Shown piece after piece: positions 9,296 to 17,089 of a stretch of DNA of 40,150 nucleotides. The stretch comes from Streptomyces humi (lineage in GTDB: Bacteria > Actinomycetota > Actinomycetes > Streptomycetales > Streptomycetaceae). Position 1 is the first letter of the stretch. Each line of letters starts with the position of its first letter. Under the pieces are notes generated by a model. It saw only the letters and a list, made by a program, of their open reading frames with translations, had not been told where the DNA came from and did not search any database. The DNA lies in NCBI RefSeq assembly GCF_001005085.2, contig NZ_LBMU02000020.1, positions 1 through 40,150 on the forward strand, read 5' to 3'. A program made the translations under genes and the position numbers.

Positions 9296-9658
9296 GTGTA
9301 TGTGGGTAACGCGGGTGTGGACGCGGCGCTGGACCGGGGGTGGCTGCTCGGGCACTTCAAGGGCCCCGGCGATCCGCGGCACAGCGAGGCCGTGGAGATC
9401 AAGTGGGGTGTCCACCCGCGCGGCGACGAGCGGGCGCGGTGGGTGGAGGGCGAGGCGCGCACCGCCCTCCTGGTCCTCGTCAGCGGCCGCTTCCGCGTCG
9501 AACTCCCCGGCCGCAGCGTCCTGCTGGCCGAGCAGGGCGACTACGTCGTCTGGGGCCGCGGGGTCGGCCACTCGTGGGTCGCCGAGGAGGAGTCGGTGGT
9601 CCTGACCGTGCGCTGGCCGTCCGTACCCGGCTACGCGGTGCCGGACGGCGCCGCGTAA
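9128..9658 (+). CDS. Cupin-fold protein with repeat-encoded N-terminal extension
   Basis: A 176-aa frame. Residues 1-56 are tetrapeptide repeats (VNDS x6, then LGDG/VSDG-type). The globular part starts near VYVGNAGVDAALDRGWLLGHF and has the two-motif cupin pattern (KWGVHPRGDERARW...LVLVSGRFRVELPGRSVLLAEQGDYVVWGRGVGHSW). Most of the usual metal-binding His/Glu set is not evident, so it may bind a ligand rather than catalyse. GTG 9128 is favoured by a -10 hexamer positioned for a leaderless message. If the repeat is not translated, GTG 9296 or 9302 would give a compact ~120-aa cupin, though neither has a ribosome site. The stop is 15 bp from the convergent aminotransferase fragment. Confidence 0.7.
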   Translation: MNDSVNDSVNDSVNDSVNDSVNDSLGDGVSDGLSDGVNDGLNDSLGDGVSGGLGDGVYVGNAGVDAALDRGWLLGHFKGPGDPRHSEAVEIKWGVHPRGDERARWVEGEARTALLVLVSGRFRVELPGRSVLLAEQGDYVVWGRGVGHSWVAEEESVVLTVRWPSVPGYAVPDGAA

Positions 9659-9673
9659 CCGGACCGGCGTCGG

Positions 9674-10123
9674 CTACGACAGCTGCCGCAGCCGCTCCGC
9701 CGCCTCCTTCAGGAGGTCCGCGCGCTTGCAGAACGCGAACCGCACGAACGGCGCGCCCGCCTCCCGGTGGTCGTAGAAGACCGCGTTGGGGATGGCGACG
9801 ACCCCCGCCCGCTCCGGCAGCGAACGGCAGAACGCGAAGCCGTCGCTCTCGCCGAGCGGGCGGATGTCGGTGGTGATGAAGTACGTGCCGGCGGTGTCGC
9901 AGACCTCGAAACCCGCCTCCTTCAGACCCGCCGCGAGGATGTCGCGCTTGGCCCGCATGTCCTCGCGGAAGGACTCGAAGTATGCGTCCGGGAGGGCGAG
10001 GGCCTCGGCGACCGCGTACTGGAAGGGGCCCGAGGAGACGTACGTCAGGAACTGCTTCGCCGAGCGCACCGCCGCTACCAGCGCCGGGGCCGCCGTCACC
10101 CAGGCCACGCCTCGTTCGTACAC
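9674..10123 (-). pseudogene. 3' fragment of a class I/II aminotransferase
   Basis: The leftward frame encodes only the last third of a PLP aminotransferase. From the Trp codon at 10100-10102 it aligns with residues 251-393 of the intact enzyme at 14544-15725 with about 80% identity by eye, including AVRSAKQFLTYV, AGTYFITTDIRPLGESDGFAFCR and VVAIPNAVFYDHRE. The seven codons before that (MYERGVA) do not match. The PLP lysine, the NPTG loop and the whole large domain are missing, so it cannot be active. The frame and stop are intact, which suggests recent truncation or a gene-end remnant left by insertion of the DNA to its right. The breakpoint lies at about 10102. Confidence 0.85.
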
Positions 10124-10264
10124 CCATTCACAAGTGGTGCACCGGGCCCACCAGGGTCAGCGGTCGCCGACCGAGGCGCGGGCTGAGAAGTCCGCCGCTC
10201 TCCGGCGCACGGCTGAACGCACCGTGCGGATGGGTCGGGACCGGTGGATCGCTGCGGTTCACCG

Positions 10265-10525
10265 TCAGCTCTCGTAGTGGTAGCGGCACTGTGCGATCAG
10301 GACGGCGTCCTCGGTGGCCTTGTAGATCAGTCTGTGCTCGTCGTTGATGCGGCGCGACCAGTAGCCCTGGAATCCGTGCTTGAGCGGTTCCGGTTTACCG
10401 ATCCCCTCGTTGCCGTTCCGGGCGATGTCCGCGATGAGCGTGTTGATGCGCTTCAGGATCTTCCGGTCCTGAAGCTGCCACCACAGGTAGTCCTCCCAGG
10501 CACGGGAGGAGAAGGTGATCTTCAC
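10265..10525 (-). CDS. yoeB: YoeB/Txe-family toxin (ribosome-dependent mRNA interferase)
   Basis: An 86-aa protein matching YoeB over its full length. Its catalytic residues fall at exactly the E. coli positions: Glu46, Arg65, His83 and Tyr84 (ending CRYHYES). YoeB binds the ribosomal A site and cleaves mRNA, stopping translation; it is neutralised by YefM. The start is GTG 10525, with GAGGG about 7 nt upstream. It follows the antitoxin with a 10-bp gap in the standard antitoxin-first order, so expression is autoregulated by the complex. The pair sits beside the aminotransferase breakpoint, consistent with mobile cargo or with stabilising an inserted segment. Confidence 0.93.
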   Translation of the reverse strand: MKITFSSRAWEDYLWWQLQDRKILKRINTLIADIARNGNEGIGKPEPLKHGFQGYWSRRINDEHRLIYKATEDAVLIAQCRYHYES

Positions 10526-10535
10526 CTCGGGGCCC

Positions 10536-10793
10536 TCATTCGTCGGTCGCCAGCTCGCGTACGGTGCCGCCGCCGTTCTCCAGCTCGTCGATGGAGGCGA
10601 GCAGGCGCCGGGCGTTCGCCGGGCTACGCAGCAGGTACGCGGTCTCCTTCAGGGCCTCATAGTCCTCAAGGGAGACGATGACGACCGGCTCATGTCCGGC
10701 CCGGGTGATGACGACCTCCTCGCGGTCGTCGGTGACGGAGTTGAGCACCTCGGCGTACCGCGCTCGGGACTCGGAATACGTCATGGTCTTCAC
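10536..10793 (-). CDS. yefM: YefM/Phd-family antitoxin
   Basis: An 85-aa antitoxin. The N-terminal half is the DNA-binding Phd/YefM fold (MTYSESRARYAEVLNSVTDDREEVVITRAGHEPVVIVSLEDYEALKET). The C-terminal half (about 55-85, LLRSPANARRLLASIDELENGGGTVRELATDE) is the flexible segment that wraps the toxin. GTG 10793 is chosen because GAAGGG lies 6 nt upstream; ATG 10784 is an alternative that would shorten the product by three residues. It is the first gene of the toxin-antitoxin operon and is preceded by a palindrome that overlaps its promoter, as expected for autorepression. Confidence 0.93.
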   Translation of the reverse strand: MKTMTYSESRARYAEVLNSVTDDREEVVITRAGHEPVVIVSLEDYEALKETAYLLRSPANARRLLASIDELENGGGTVRELATDE

Positions 10794-10808
10794 GATCAAC
10801 CCTTCTTC

Positions 10809-10849
10809 GACGTACAAGAAATTGTACGTCTCGCTCTGTGGTGCGACAA
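10809..10849 (-). promoter_or_regulatory. yefM-yoeB promoter and palindromic operator
   Basis: On the leftward strand TTGTCG (10849-10844), a 17-nt spacer and TACAAT (10826-10821) form a near-consensus promoter. Covering the -10 is a perfect inverted repeat with 9-bp arms, GACGTACAA (10809-10817) and TTGTACGTC (10822-10830), around GAAA. Its TTGTAC/GTACAA half-sites resemble the TGTACA core recognised by YefM in E. coli, so this is very likely the autoregulatory site. Confidence 0.8.
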
Positions 10850-11205
10850 GCGCCGGCGCGACGGTCGGGAGCGTGCGGCCTCCGATACGGACGTTCCGGG
10901 CGGATGGAGCGGGGCGGGCGACGGAGACTTTCCGCCGCATCAAGCAGCGCCTCGGTGCGTTCGCGGAATGCGATCCGGACGCAGGGGGCGCCCGCTGCGG
11001 CAGGGAGCTTTTCTGGCCGTCGCGAAGACGATCAGGACCTCGTCGTACCGGCGCCTCAGAGAAACCTGTGGCCACTGTTATCCTCAACTCGCCGCGCGTG
11101 GGGGGAAGTTCGGGGGCGGATATGTCGCGGCAGCATCAACACACGCCTTTTCGACCGTCGACCTCCGTCATGCCTCTTTCCGCCGGAAGCCCCCAGGAGG
11201 CGACG
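10850..11205. other. Intergenic region with probable FG-GAP gene promoter
   Basis: No gene is convincing here. An extended -10, TG-T-TATCCT (hexamer 11079-11084), has no clear -35 and would give a leader of about 115 nt to the ATG at 11206. The rest is unremarkable. Confidence 0.4.
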
Positions 11206-14200
11206 ATGGCTCGTCGTACCACCGCCCGCGGCATCGTCGCCGCGCTGGCAGTCCTCACCGTTGTCGCCGGTCCCGGTCCGCTCGTAGGCACGGCCGATGC
11301 GGGTGACGGCACCGGGAGCACCGCACTCGCGACCGAGAAGGTCTTCCAGTCCGACCGTTACCGGCCCCGCGCCGACCGGCTCTACAGCGCCGGTGCCGAC
11401 GGCTACCTGCATGCCCAGGAGGGGCGCTCCGGCTATCTGTGGACGTCGTACGCCACCGGGGCGACGACCGAACTGGGCGAGCTGTCGCGACTCGAACTCG
11501 CCGGCTACCTGGGCTCGTCGTCCGACATCGTGACCGACGTCGTCTCGCCCACCCAGAAGGTCGTCCTCCGTGACCTCTCCTCCGCCACCAGCACCGACGT
11601 CACCCTCACCCACGGCACATACATGGCCACCTACGGCGCCCATGTGCTGACCCAGGCCCGGGACACGGACGGCAGCCGCAGGCTGTGGCTCTACGGCGGC
11701 GGTGCCCCCGCCGACGGCACCCTCGCCGACGGGTGGCCGGCCGGGATCACGTCGAACTTCCGGGTGCTGGGCGGCGACAGCGGCACCGTCGTCGTCGGCT
11801 ACGTGCTGGGAGGCGTGCAGCACCTGGCGCTGGTGGACCTGGCCGCAGCGAAGGTCACCGGCGACGTGACCCTGTCCGTCCCTCCGGCAGCCGTCGCGCT
11901 GAGCGCGGACCGGTTGGTCTGGTACCCGTCCGGCACCACGCCGACGGCACACGTCCTGGACCGCGGTGACCTCACCTCCCCCGGGACGACGGTGACTCTG
12001 CCCGGCACCGAGGGCACCCCGTCGGTCGGCATCACTGGGGACTGGCTGGTGGTGGCCCGTACCGTACCGTCGGACCCCTCCAATCTGGCCGACGAGTCCG
12101 GCGAGCAGCTCATGGCCGTGCCCGTCACGGGCGGCGCCCCGGTCACGCTGCTCCGGCACGCGAACAGCTCCGTCGTATCCGCCCCCGACGGCAGCCTGCT
12201 GGTCGTCGGCGGCACCGACGCCGGGCACTGGGCGGTACGCCGGGTCACCGGCACAGGCGCGGACACCCCGGTACCGTCCGAACTGACCGCCGTACCGCCG
12301 ATGGCGGCGAAGATCACGCGGCTGTCGCTGGAGAACGGCACCCTGGCCACCGACGAGGCCGACACCAGCTTCATGGGTGCGCACTACACCCGGCCGGTCG
12401 CCGCGGACGGTACACCCGGCACCCGGACCTGGCGGAAGTGGGACGGCCTCGGTTCGGGGCCGTACGCCACCGGGGACGGCCGCGCTGTGACGTTCACCGC
12501 CGACTCCGACCCGGTCGGCTCGTACGTCCAGTCCGTCGACAGCGACGACCAGGCTGGCTTCTTCTACCTGCCCTCGGCCTCCGGTACCGTCCTCGACGTC
12601 ACCGGCCGCTACGCGGTCGTCAACGGTTCCTCCCCCAGCAAACAGTACGTCGGCGACCTCGGTGTCTACACCGACCTGCCGCCAGTCCTCACCCGCTCCG
12701 TCACAGCCGCCTCCGTCTGGGGGACCAGCCTGTGGACGCCGGGTTCCGGCAACGGTGTCGTCACCGCCAGGAACCTGAAGACCGGCGCGATCGCCGCCAC
12801 CGTCAGCACCGGCGCGCCGTGCGTCCCCAAGGAGCTCCAGGTGGTGAGCCGCTGGATCTACTGGTCCTGCGGGACGGGCGGGACGGCCGGCGTCTGGGAC
12901 CGTACGGCGAAGAAGAACATTCCCGTCCCCTCCGGCCAGGTCCAACTCGGCGACGGATACCTCGTCCGGCAGGACATGACGGCCGGGACGCTCCTCCTCA
13001 CCGACTTCGCCGACGGCACCGCGGCCACCCGTGAGATAGCCGACCTCCCGGCGGCCACGTCCGGCGGGCGCGGGACGACCTGGACCGTGGACAAGTTCGG
13101 CGGGCCCGTCGCCTACGTCGACGCGGACCACCGGATCCACCTGGTGCCCAGCGGGGTCGCCACCCAGCCGCTCTCCGCCGTCGAGTCCGAGACGACCGGC
13201 AACGCCGGAGAGAGCAGCGCGGCCGGCGCCCCGTGGTGGCAGTGGCGCGGACTCCTCTCCAAGCCCGCCGCCTCCTGGACGGCCACCCTCACCAGCAAGG
13301 CCACCGGTGCCGTCGTCCGCACCCTGTCCGGCGGGGCGGTGCAGGGCGACCTGACCGTCCGGTGGGACATCCGCGACGCCAGGGGCGCGTTCGTCCCCAA
13401 CGGCACCTACGCCCTCACGGTGACGATCCCGCCCGCCGACGGCTCGGGACGCGCGCTGACCGTGTCGCAGACGGTGAAGGTGTCCGACGGGGCCGCCGTA
13501 CGCCACGACTTCACCGGTGGCGGTTCCTGGGCGCCCGACGGGACCGGCGACATCCTGACCCTCAACTCCTCCGGCACCATCAGCTACCGGCCGGGCACCG
13601 GCACGGGCACCCTGGGCAAGGCCATGTCCGCCTCTGGCTGGCCCACCTCCGTGAAGCTCGTCCCGTTCGGCGACCTCGACGGCGACCGGCGCAACGACAT
13701 CCTCGTCCGGTTCAGCAGCGGCGAACTGCGGGTGTACCGGACCATGCTCGGTCAGGCGTTCCTCACCAACACCCCGCACACCTCGCTGGGCAAGGGCTGG
13801 AACCAGTACGACGTCCTGACCTCGCCCGGCGACATCAGTGGCGACGGCCGTCCCGACCTCATCGCCCGCAACTCCGCCACCGGCGCGGTCTACCTCTACA
13901 AGGGGACGAGCGCCGGAAAGCTCTCCGCGCGAGTGAAGCTCTACGCCGACTGGAAGACGTACAAGAAGATCGTGGGCGTCGGCGACCTCAACGGCGACGG
14001 CATCGGCGACCTGGTCGCACAGGACAAGTCCAACAACCTGTACCGCTATCTCGGCACGGGCAAGGGCACCTTCTCCGCACGCGTGAAGCTGTTCTCCGCC
14101 TGGGGCGGCTCGTACAACACCGTCATCGGCGTCGGCGACCTCACCGGCGACGGCAAGGCCGACCTCCTGTCCCGCGACACCTCAGGCAACCTGTGGCGCA

Positions 14201-14280
14201 ACAACGGGAACGGCAAGGGGGCCTTCGGCGCCCGCACGAAGGTCGCCACCGGGTGGCAGGGGTACAAAGGGATCTTCTGA
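11206..14280 (+). CDS. Large secreted FG-GAP (VCBS-like) repeat protein
   Basis: A 1024-aa exported protein. Residues 1-32 are a Sec signal peptide (MARRTTARGIVAALAVLTVVAGPGPLVGTADA). The next ~650 residues look like an all-beta propeller without a named family. Around 685-765 is a FlgD/FlgE-type Ig-like domain (WTATLTSKATGAVVRTLSGG...WDIRDARGAFVPNGTYALTVTIP). The C-terminus holds at least four FG-GAP repeats with Ca-binding-like loops: DLDGDRRNDILVR, DISGDGRPDLIAR, DLNGDGIGDLVAQ and DLTGDGKADLLSR. Such proteins act at the cell surface in adhesion or polysaccharide binding; the specific role is unknown. ATG 11206 follows AGGAGG (11195-11200) by 5 nt. It lies in the segment bounded by the aminotransferase fragment and the intact aminotransferase. 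Confidence 0.85.
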   Translation: MARRTTARGIVAALAVLTVVAGPGPLVGTADAGDGTGSTALATEKVFQSDRYRPRADRLYSAGADGYLHAQEGRSGYLWTSYATGATTELGELSRLELAGYLGSSSDIVTDVVSPTQKVVLRDLSSATSTDVTLTHGTYMATYGAHVLTQARDTDGSRRLWLYGGGAPADGTLADGWPAGITSNFRVLGGDSGTVVVGYVLGGVQHLALVDLAAAKVTGDVTLSVPPAAVALSADRLVWYPSGTTPTAHVLDRGDLTSPGTTVTLPGTEGTPSVGITGDWLVVARTVPSDPSNLADESGEQLMAVPVTGGAPVTLLRHANSSVVSAPDGSLLVVGGTDAGHWAVRRVTGTGADTPVPSELTAVPPMAAKITRLSLENGTLATDEADTSFMGAHYTRPVAADGTPGTRTWRKWDGLGSGPYATGDGRAVTFTADSDPVGSYVQSVDSDDQAGFFYLPSASGTVLDVTGRYAVVNGSSPSKQYVGDLGVYTDLPPVLTRSVTAASVWGTSLWTPGSGNGVVTARNLKTGAIAATVSTGAPCVPKELQVVSRWIYWSCGTGGTAGVWDRTAKKNIPVPSGQVQLGDGYLVRQDMTAGTLLLTDFADGTAATREIADLPAATSGGRGTTWTVDKFGGPVAYVDADHRIHLVPSGVATQPLSAVESETTGNAGESSAAGAPWWQWRGLLSKPAASWTATLTSKATGAVVRTLSGGAVQGDLTVRWDIRDARGAFVPNGTYALTVTIPPADGSGRALTVSQTVKVSDGAAVRHDFTGGGSWAPDGTGDILTLNSSGTISYRPGTGTGTLGKAMSASGWPTSVKLVPFGDLDGDRRNDILVRFSSGELRVYRTMLGQAFLTNTPHTSLGKGWNQYDVLTSPGDISGDGRPDLIARNSATGAVYLYKGTSAGKLSARVKLYADWKTYKKIVGVGDLNGDGIGDLVAQDKSNNLYRYLGTGKGTFSARVKLFSAWGGSYNTVIGVGDLTGDGKADLLSRDTSGNLWRNNGNGKGAFGARTKVATGWQGYKGIF

Positions 14281-14543
14281 GCGGTGACGAAAAACGCGCC
14301 ACGGGCTGGTCGACCTCGAACCCGGCTGCCCGCAGGCCCGCCGTCGGGACGAGGGAGCCGAGCGGGCCGTTGGCCGTGGCCCAGCCCGCACCGTGTTCAC
14401 GCACCCGCTCGCGTGCCGGGTGGCAGGCCCCGCCGAGGGAGGCCCGCGAGCTCGTCCGTCCACCGCGCCGTTGTATGACCTGCGTCATCTGCGCGCTGTG
14501 CCGTCAGTCGGGCCGGCACCCTTGCTGGCACGGCTGTCGGTTG

Positions 14544-15725
14544 TTACCCGGCCAGCGTCTTGAGCCGGGTGGCGGCCTCCTCCAGCACAGCTGACTGCTT
14601 GCAGAACGCGAAGCGGACGAAGGGCGCACCCTGCTCGCGATGGTCGTAGAAGACCGCGTTGGGGATCGCGACCACCCCGCAGCGCTCCGGCAGTGCACGG
14701 CAGAAGGCGAAACCGTCGCTCTCACCAAGGGGCCGGATGTCGGTGGTGATGAAGTACGTGCCGGCCGGGCGGAAGACCGTGAACCCCGCCTGCTCCAGGC
14801 CGCCCGCGAGCAGGTCCCGTTTGGCCAGCATGTCCGCGCGGAAGTCCGCGAAGTACGAGTCGGGCAGGCGCAGGGCCTCGGCCACGGCGTACTGGAAGGG
14901 CCCGGAGGCGACGTACGTCAGGAACTGCTTGGCCGAGCGGACGGCGGCGACGAGATCGGGGGCGCCGGTAACCCAGCCGACCTTCCACCCGGTGAACGAG
15001 AACGTCTTCCCGGCCGACCCGATGGTGACCGTGCGCCCGCGCATCCCGGGCAGGGTGGCGAGGGGCACGTGCTCGGCGTCGTCGTAGACCAGGTGCTCGT
15101 ACACCTCGTCCGTCACCACCAGCAGGTCCCGCTCCACCGCCAGCTCGGCGATCGCGGTCAGCTCGGCGCGGGTCAGCACCGTGCCGGTCGGGTTGTGCGG
15201 GGTGTTGACCAGCAGCAGACGCGTGCGCGGGGTGACCGCGGCGCGCAGCTCGTCGAGGTCGAGGCGGAACGCGCCGCCGTCCGGACGCAGCGTGACCGGC
15301 ACCCGGGTGCCGCCGGCCATCGCGATGCAGGCCGCGTAGGAGTCGTAGTAGGGCTCCAGCGCGACGACCTCGTCACCGGGCTCCACGAGGGCCAGCAGGG
15401 CCGCCGCGATGGCCTCCGTGGCGCCCGCCGTGACCAGCACCTCGGCGTCCGGGTCGTACGACAGCCCGTACCGGCGCTCCTGGTGCGCGGCGATCGCGGC
15501 GCGCAGCTCGGGGACGCCCGGACCCGGCGGGTACTGGTTGCCGCGCCCCTCGCGCAGCGCACGCACGGCGGCCTCCCTGATCTCCTCGGGGCCGTCGGTG
15601 TCCGGGAAGCCCTGCCCCAGGTTGATGGAGCCGGTGCGCAGCGCCAGGGCGGACATCTCGGCGAAGATCGTGGTCCCGAACTCGGCGAGCCGGCGATTGA
15701 GGAAGGGGCGTTCGCTGGAGGTCAT
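14544..15725 (-). CDS. PLP-dependent class I/II aminotransferase
   Basis: A 393-aa cytoplasmic aminotransferase of the aspartate/kynurenine aminotransferase fold. Features visible are NPTG (178-181), the PLP-phenolic Asp region VVTDEVYEHL (around D206), the Schiff-base Lys240 in IGSAGKTFSFTGWKVGW, and the C-terminal carboxylate-binding Arg in FVRFAFCK. The substrate is not deducible; relatives act on methionine, kynurenine or N-succinyl-diaminopimelate. ATG 15725 is preferred because AGGA sits about 8 nt upstream; ATG 15734 is possible. A truncated relative of its last 143 residues lies at 9674-10102, so its own 3' third may be a replacement brought in by an insertion. Confidence 0.9.
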   Translation of the reverse strand: MTSSERPFLNRRLAEFGTTIFAEMSALALRTGSINLGQGFPDTDGPEEIREAAVRALREGRGNQYPPGPGVPELRAAIAAHQERRYGLSYDPDAEVLVTAGATEAIAAALLALVEPGDEVVALEPYYDSYAACIAMAGGTRVPVTLRPDGGAFRLDLDELRAAVTPRTRLLLVNTPHNPTGTVLTRAELTAIAELAVERDLLVVTDEVYEHLVYDDAEHVPLATLPGMRGRTVTIGSAGKTFSFTGWKVGWVTGAPDLVAAVRSAKQFLTYVASGPFQYAVAEALRLPDSYFADFRADMLAKRDLLAGGLEQAGFTVFRPAGTYFITTDIRPLGESDGFAFCRALPERCGVVAIPNAVFYDHREQGAPFVRFAFCKQSAVLEEAATRLKTLAG

Positions 15726-15786
15726 GCCGGTCATCCTGCGCCCGGACTCCGGACTTCTCCAACTCACGTCCGGGGGGTGGGACCTG

Positions 15787-15808
15787 CCTTTCGACGAGCT
15801 TCGAAAGG
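15787..15808. promoter_or_regulatory. Inverted repeat in the divergent aminotransferase / I36-like intergenic region
   Basis: CCTTTCG (15787-15793) and CGAAAGG (15802-15808) form a perfect 7-bp inverted repeat with an 8-nt spacer, about 60 bp before the aminotransferase start and 80 bp before the secreted-protein start. It could be an operator for either gene. Confidence 0.4.
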
Positions 15809-15887
15809 ATGGAACACCGCCTGCGGACACGTGACGCTGTGGTTGACCGGCCCACAGAACGGGGCCGGACACGGATGGGGGATCGTC

Positions 15888-16229
15888 ATGCTGCGAAGAA
15901 TCACGACGGCGACGGCAGCCGTTGCACTCCTGGTCGGCGTCGGACTCACCGGCACGGCCTCGGCCGCGCCTGCGAAACCCGCCATATCCTGCGGATACGG
16001 TCACATATGCGGCTGGGACGCCTACGGGCATACGTTCGACTTCTACCGCTGTGACATACAGCGCCTGAAGTACATGGTCGGCCAGGGCACCCTGGACAAC
16101 AACCAGACGCCGGGAACAGAGGCCGTTCTGTACTCGGACAGCCAGGGGTCCGTCTACACCTACTCCATAGCCCCTGACCACTACATGACCGTCAACTGGA
16201 CGGACGTCTGGTGGATAGCACCCTGCTGA
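15888..16229 (+). CDS. Small secreted protein, peptidase inhibitor I36-like
   Basis: A 113-aa exported protein. Signal peptide 1-27 (MLRRITTATAAVALLVGVGLTGTASAA) ends in a clear AxA site. The mature ~86 residues contain CGYGHICGWDAYGHTFDFYRCD, four or five Cys residues and a run of aromatics; this resembles the beta/gamma-crystallin-like I36 family (Streptomyces metalloprotease inhibitor type), usually annotated peptidase inhibitor family I36. Family assignment is by motif feel and moderate. The start is ATG 15888, about 5 nt after GGGGGA. It is monocistronic: divergent from the aminotransferase and followed by a strong terminator. Confidence 0.75.
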   Translation: MLRRITTATAAVALLVGVGLTGTASAAPAKPAISCGYGHICGWDAYGHTFDFYRCDIQRLKYMVGQGTLDNNQTPGTEAVLYSDSQGSVYTYSIAPDHYMTVNWTDVWWIAPC

Positions 16230-16235
16230 GCGCTC

Positions 16236-16276
16236 GCCCCTGACCTGTGCTATTCGCGCAGCTCAGGGGCCTTTTT
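16236..16276 (+). terminator. Intrinsic terminator of the I36-like gene
   Basis: GCCCCTGA (16236-16243) pairs with TCAGGGGC (16263-16270), followed by CTTTTT. It starts 7 bp after the stop codon. Confidence 0.8.
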
Positions 16277-16415
16277 AGGGCCTTTACCCTCAGAAGTTCC
16301 TCAACTCTGCTTTGGCTGCCGGGGCGGCCGGGCATCCCAGGTTCACGCCGCGCTGCCGCGGCGGCCGGGGCGCCCACGGGGGGTCGCCCCAGGGGGAAGG
16401 AAAGCAGGTGACGCC

Positions 16416-16727
16416 ATGAGCGCCGTATTCGTCGTGGTGGTGGCCGCGATCGTCTGTCTGGCGATCGTCCGGGGGGTGGCCCGCAGGGGCGGGTCGGGCA
16501 AGGGGTCGGCGTCCGGCGGGGGCGGGTCCTCCTCGTACGACGGCTCGCGCAGTTGGTGGGCGGGGGACGGCGGCGGGTCGTCGTCCTCGTCGCACGGCGG
16601 GCACGGCGGGGGCCACCACGGGGGGCACTCCTGCGGTGGCGGTCACTCCTCGTGCGGTGGTCACTCCTCCTGCGGCGGAGGGTCCTCGTGCGGCGGCGGC
16701 GGTGGCGGCTGCGGCGGGGGCAACTGA
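16416..16727 (+). CDS. Small Gly/Ser/His/Cys-rich single-pass membrane protein
   Basis: A 103-aa protein with one N-terminal membrane helix (SAVFVVVVAAIVCLAIVRGV, residues 2-21), then a basic stop-transfer (ARRGG), then a tail that is almost entirely Gly, Ser, His and Cys. About seven His and five Cys occur in spaced GGH and SSCGGG units, suggesting metal binding or cross-linking. The tail could lie on either side of the membrane; the basic residues after the helix favour a cytoplasmic tail. The start is ATG 16416, with AGGTG 5 nt upstream. The codon pattern is compositionally extreme, but the helix and ribosome site support a real gene. Function unknown. Confidence 0.65.
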   Translation: MSAVFVVVVAAIVCLAIVRGVARRGGSGKGSASGGGGSSSYDGSRSWWAGDGGGSSSSSHGGHGGGHHGGHSCGGGHSSCGGHSSCGGGSSCGGGGGGCGGGN

Positions 16728-17089
16728 CCCGGGGGAGGGAGAGCCGGCGGGGAGCCGGAGGGAACGGGGGACCGGGGGAGACGGGGCGTCCGGCGGGAGG
16801 GCGGGGGAGCTCTCCGCGGACGCCCCGGCGCGCGCCGGGTGGCCCACGGCGCACGACATGGTTGAACAGTTGAGCTGTGGAGCCCTCTGAGGGATGGAAA
16901 CCCCACGAAGTTGGGTAAAAACGCTGTGGCAGCGCCACAGTTCATGATTCCCTCTAAATCACCAAAGCAGCACCTCGGACGTCCTGACGACACCCCTCCC
17001 CGGCTGGGCCGGCCGGGCCGATCTCCCGGTGTCGACCGAGGTGCGCCGGACCCACTCCCCCTTCTTTTGCGTGCTAGCGGAGCCGATCC
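16728..17089. other. Intergenic region upstream of the DUF2617 gene with an AT-richer patch and inverted repeat
   Basis: No gene is seen. Bases about 16890-16980 are clearly less GC-rich than their surroundings and contain CTGTGGC (16924-16930), AGC, GCCACAG (16934-16940), a perfect 7-bp inverted repeat with a 3-nt loop. This is a plausible operator or promoter region. TAGCGG (17075-17080) lies 9 nt before ATG 17090 and may instead be part of the ribosome site AGCGGAG. Confidence 0.45.

Noticed and set aside
9674..10123. A functional short aminotransferase
   Set aside because: It lacks the PLP lysine and the whole N-terminal two thirds. Only the small C-terminal part of the family is present.
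11056..13779. A leftward ~900-codon open frame antisense to the FG-GAP gene
   Set aside because: No recognisable domain and a composition typical of a shadow frame. The rightward frame has a ribosome site, a signal peptide and repeats.
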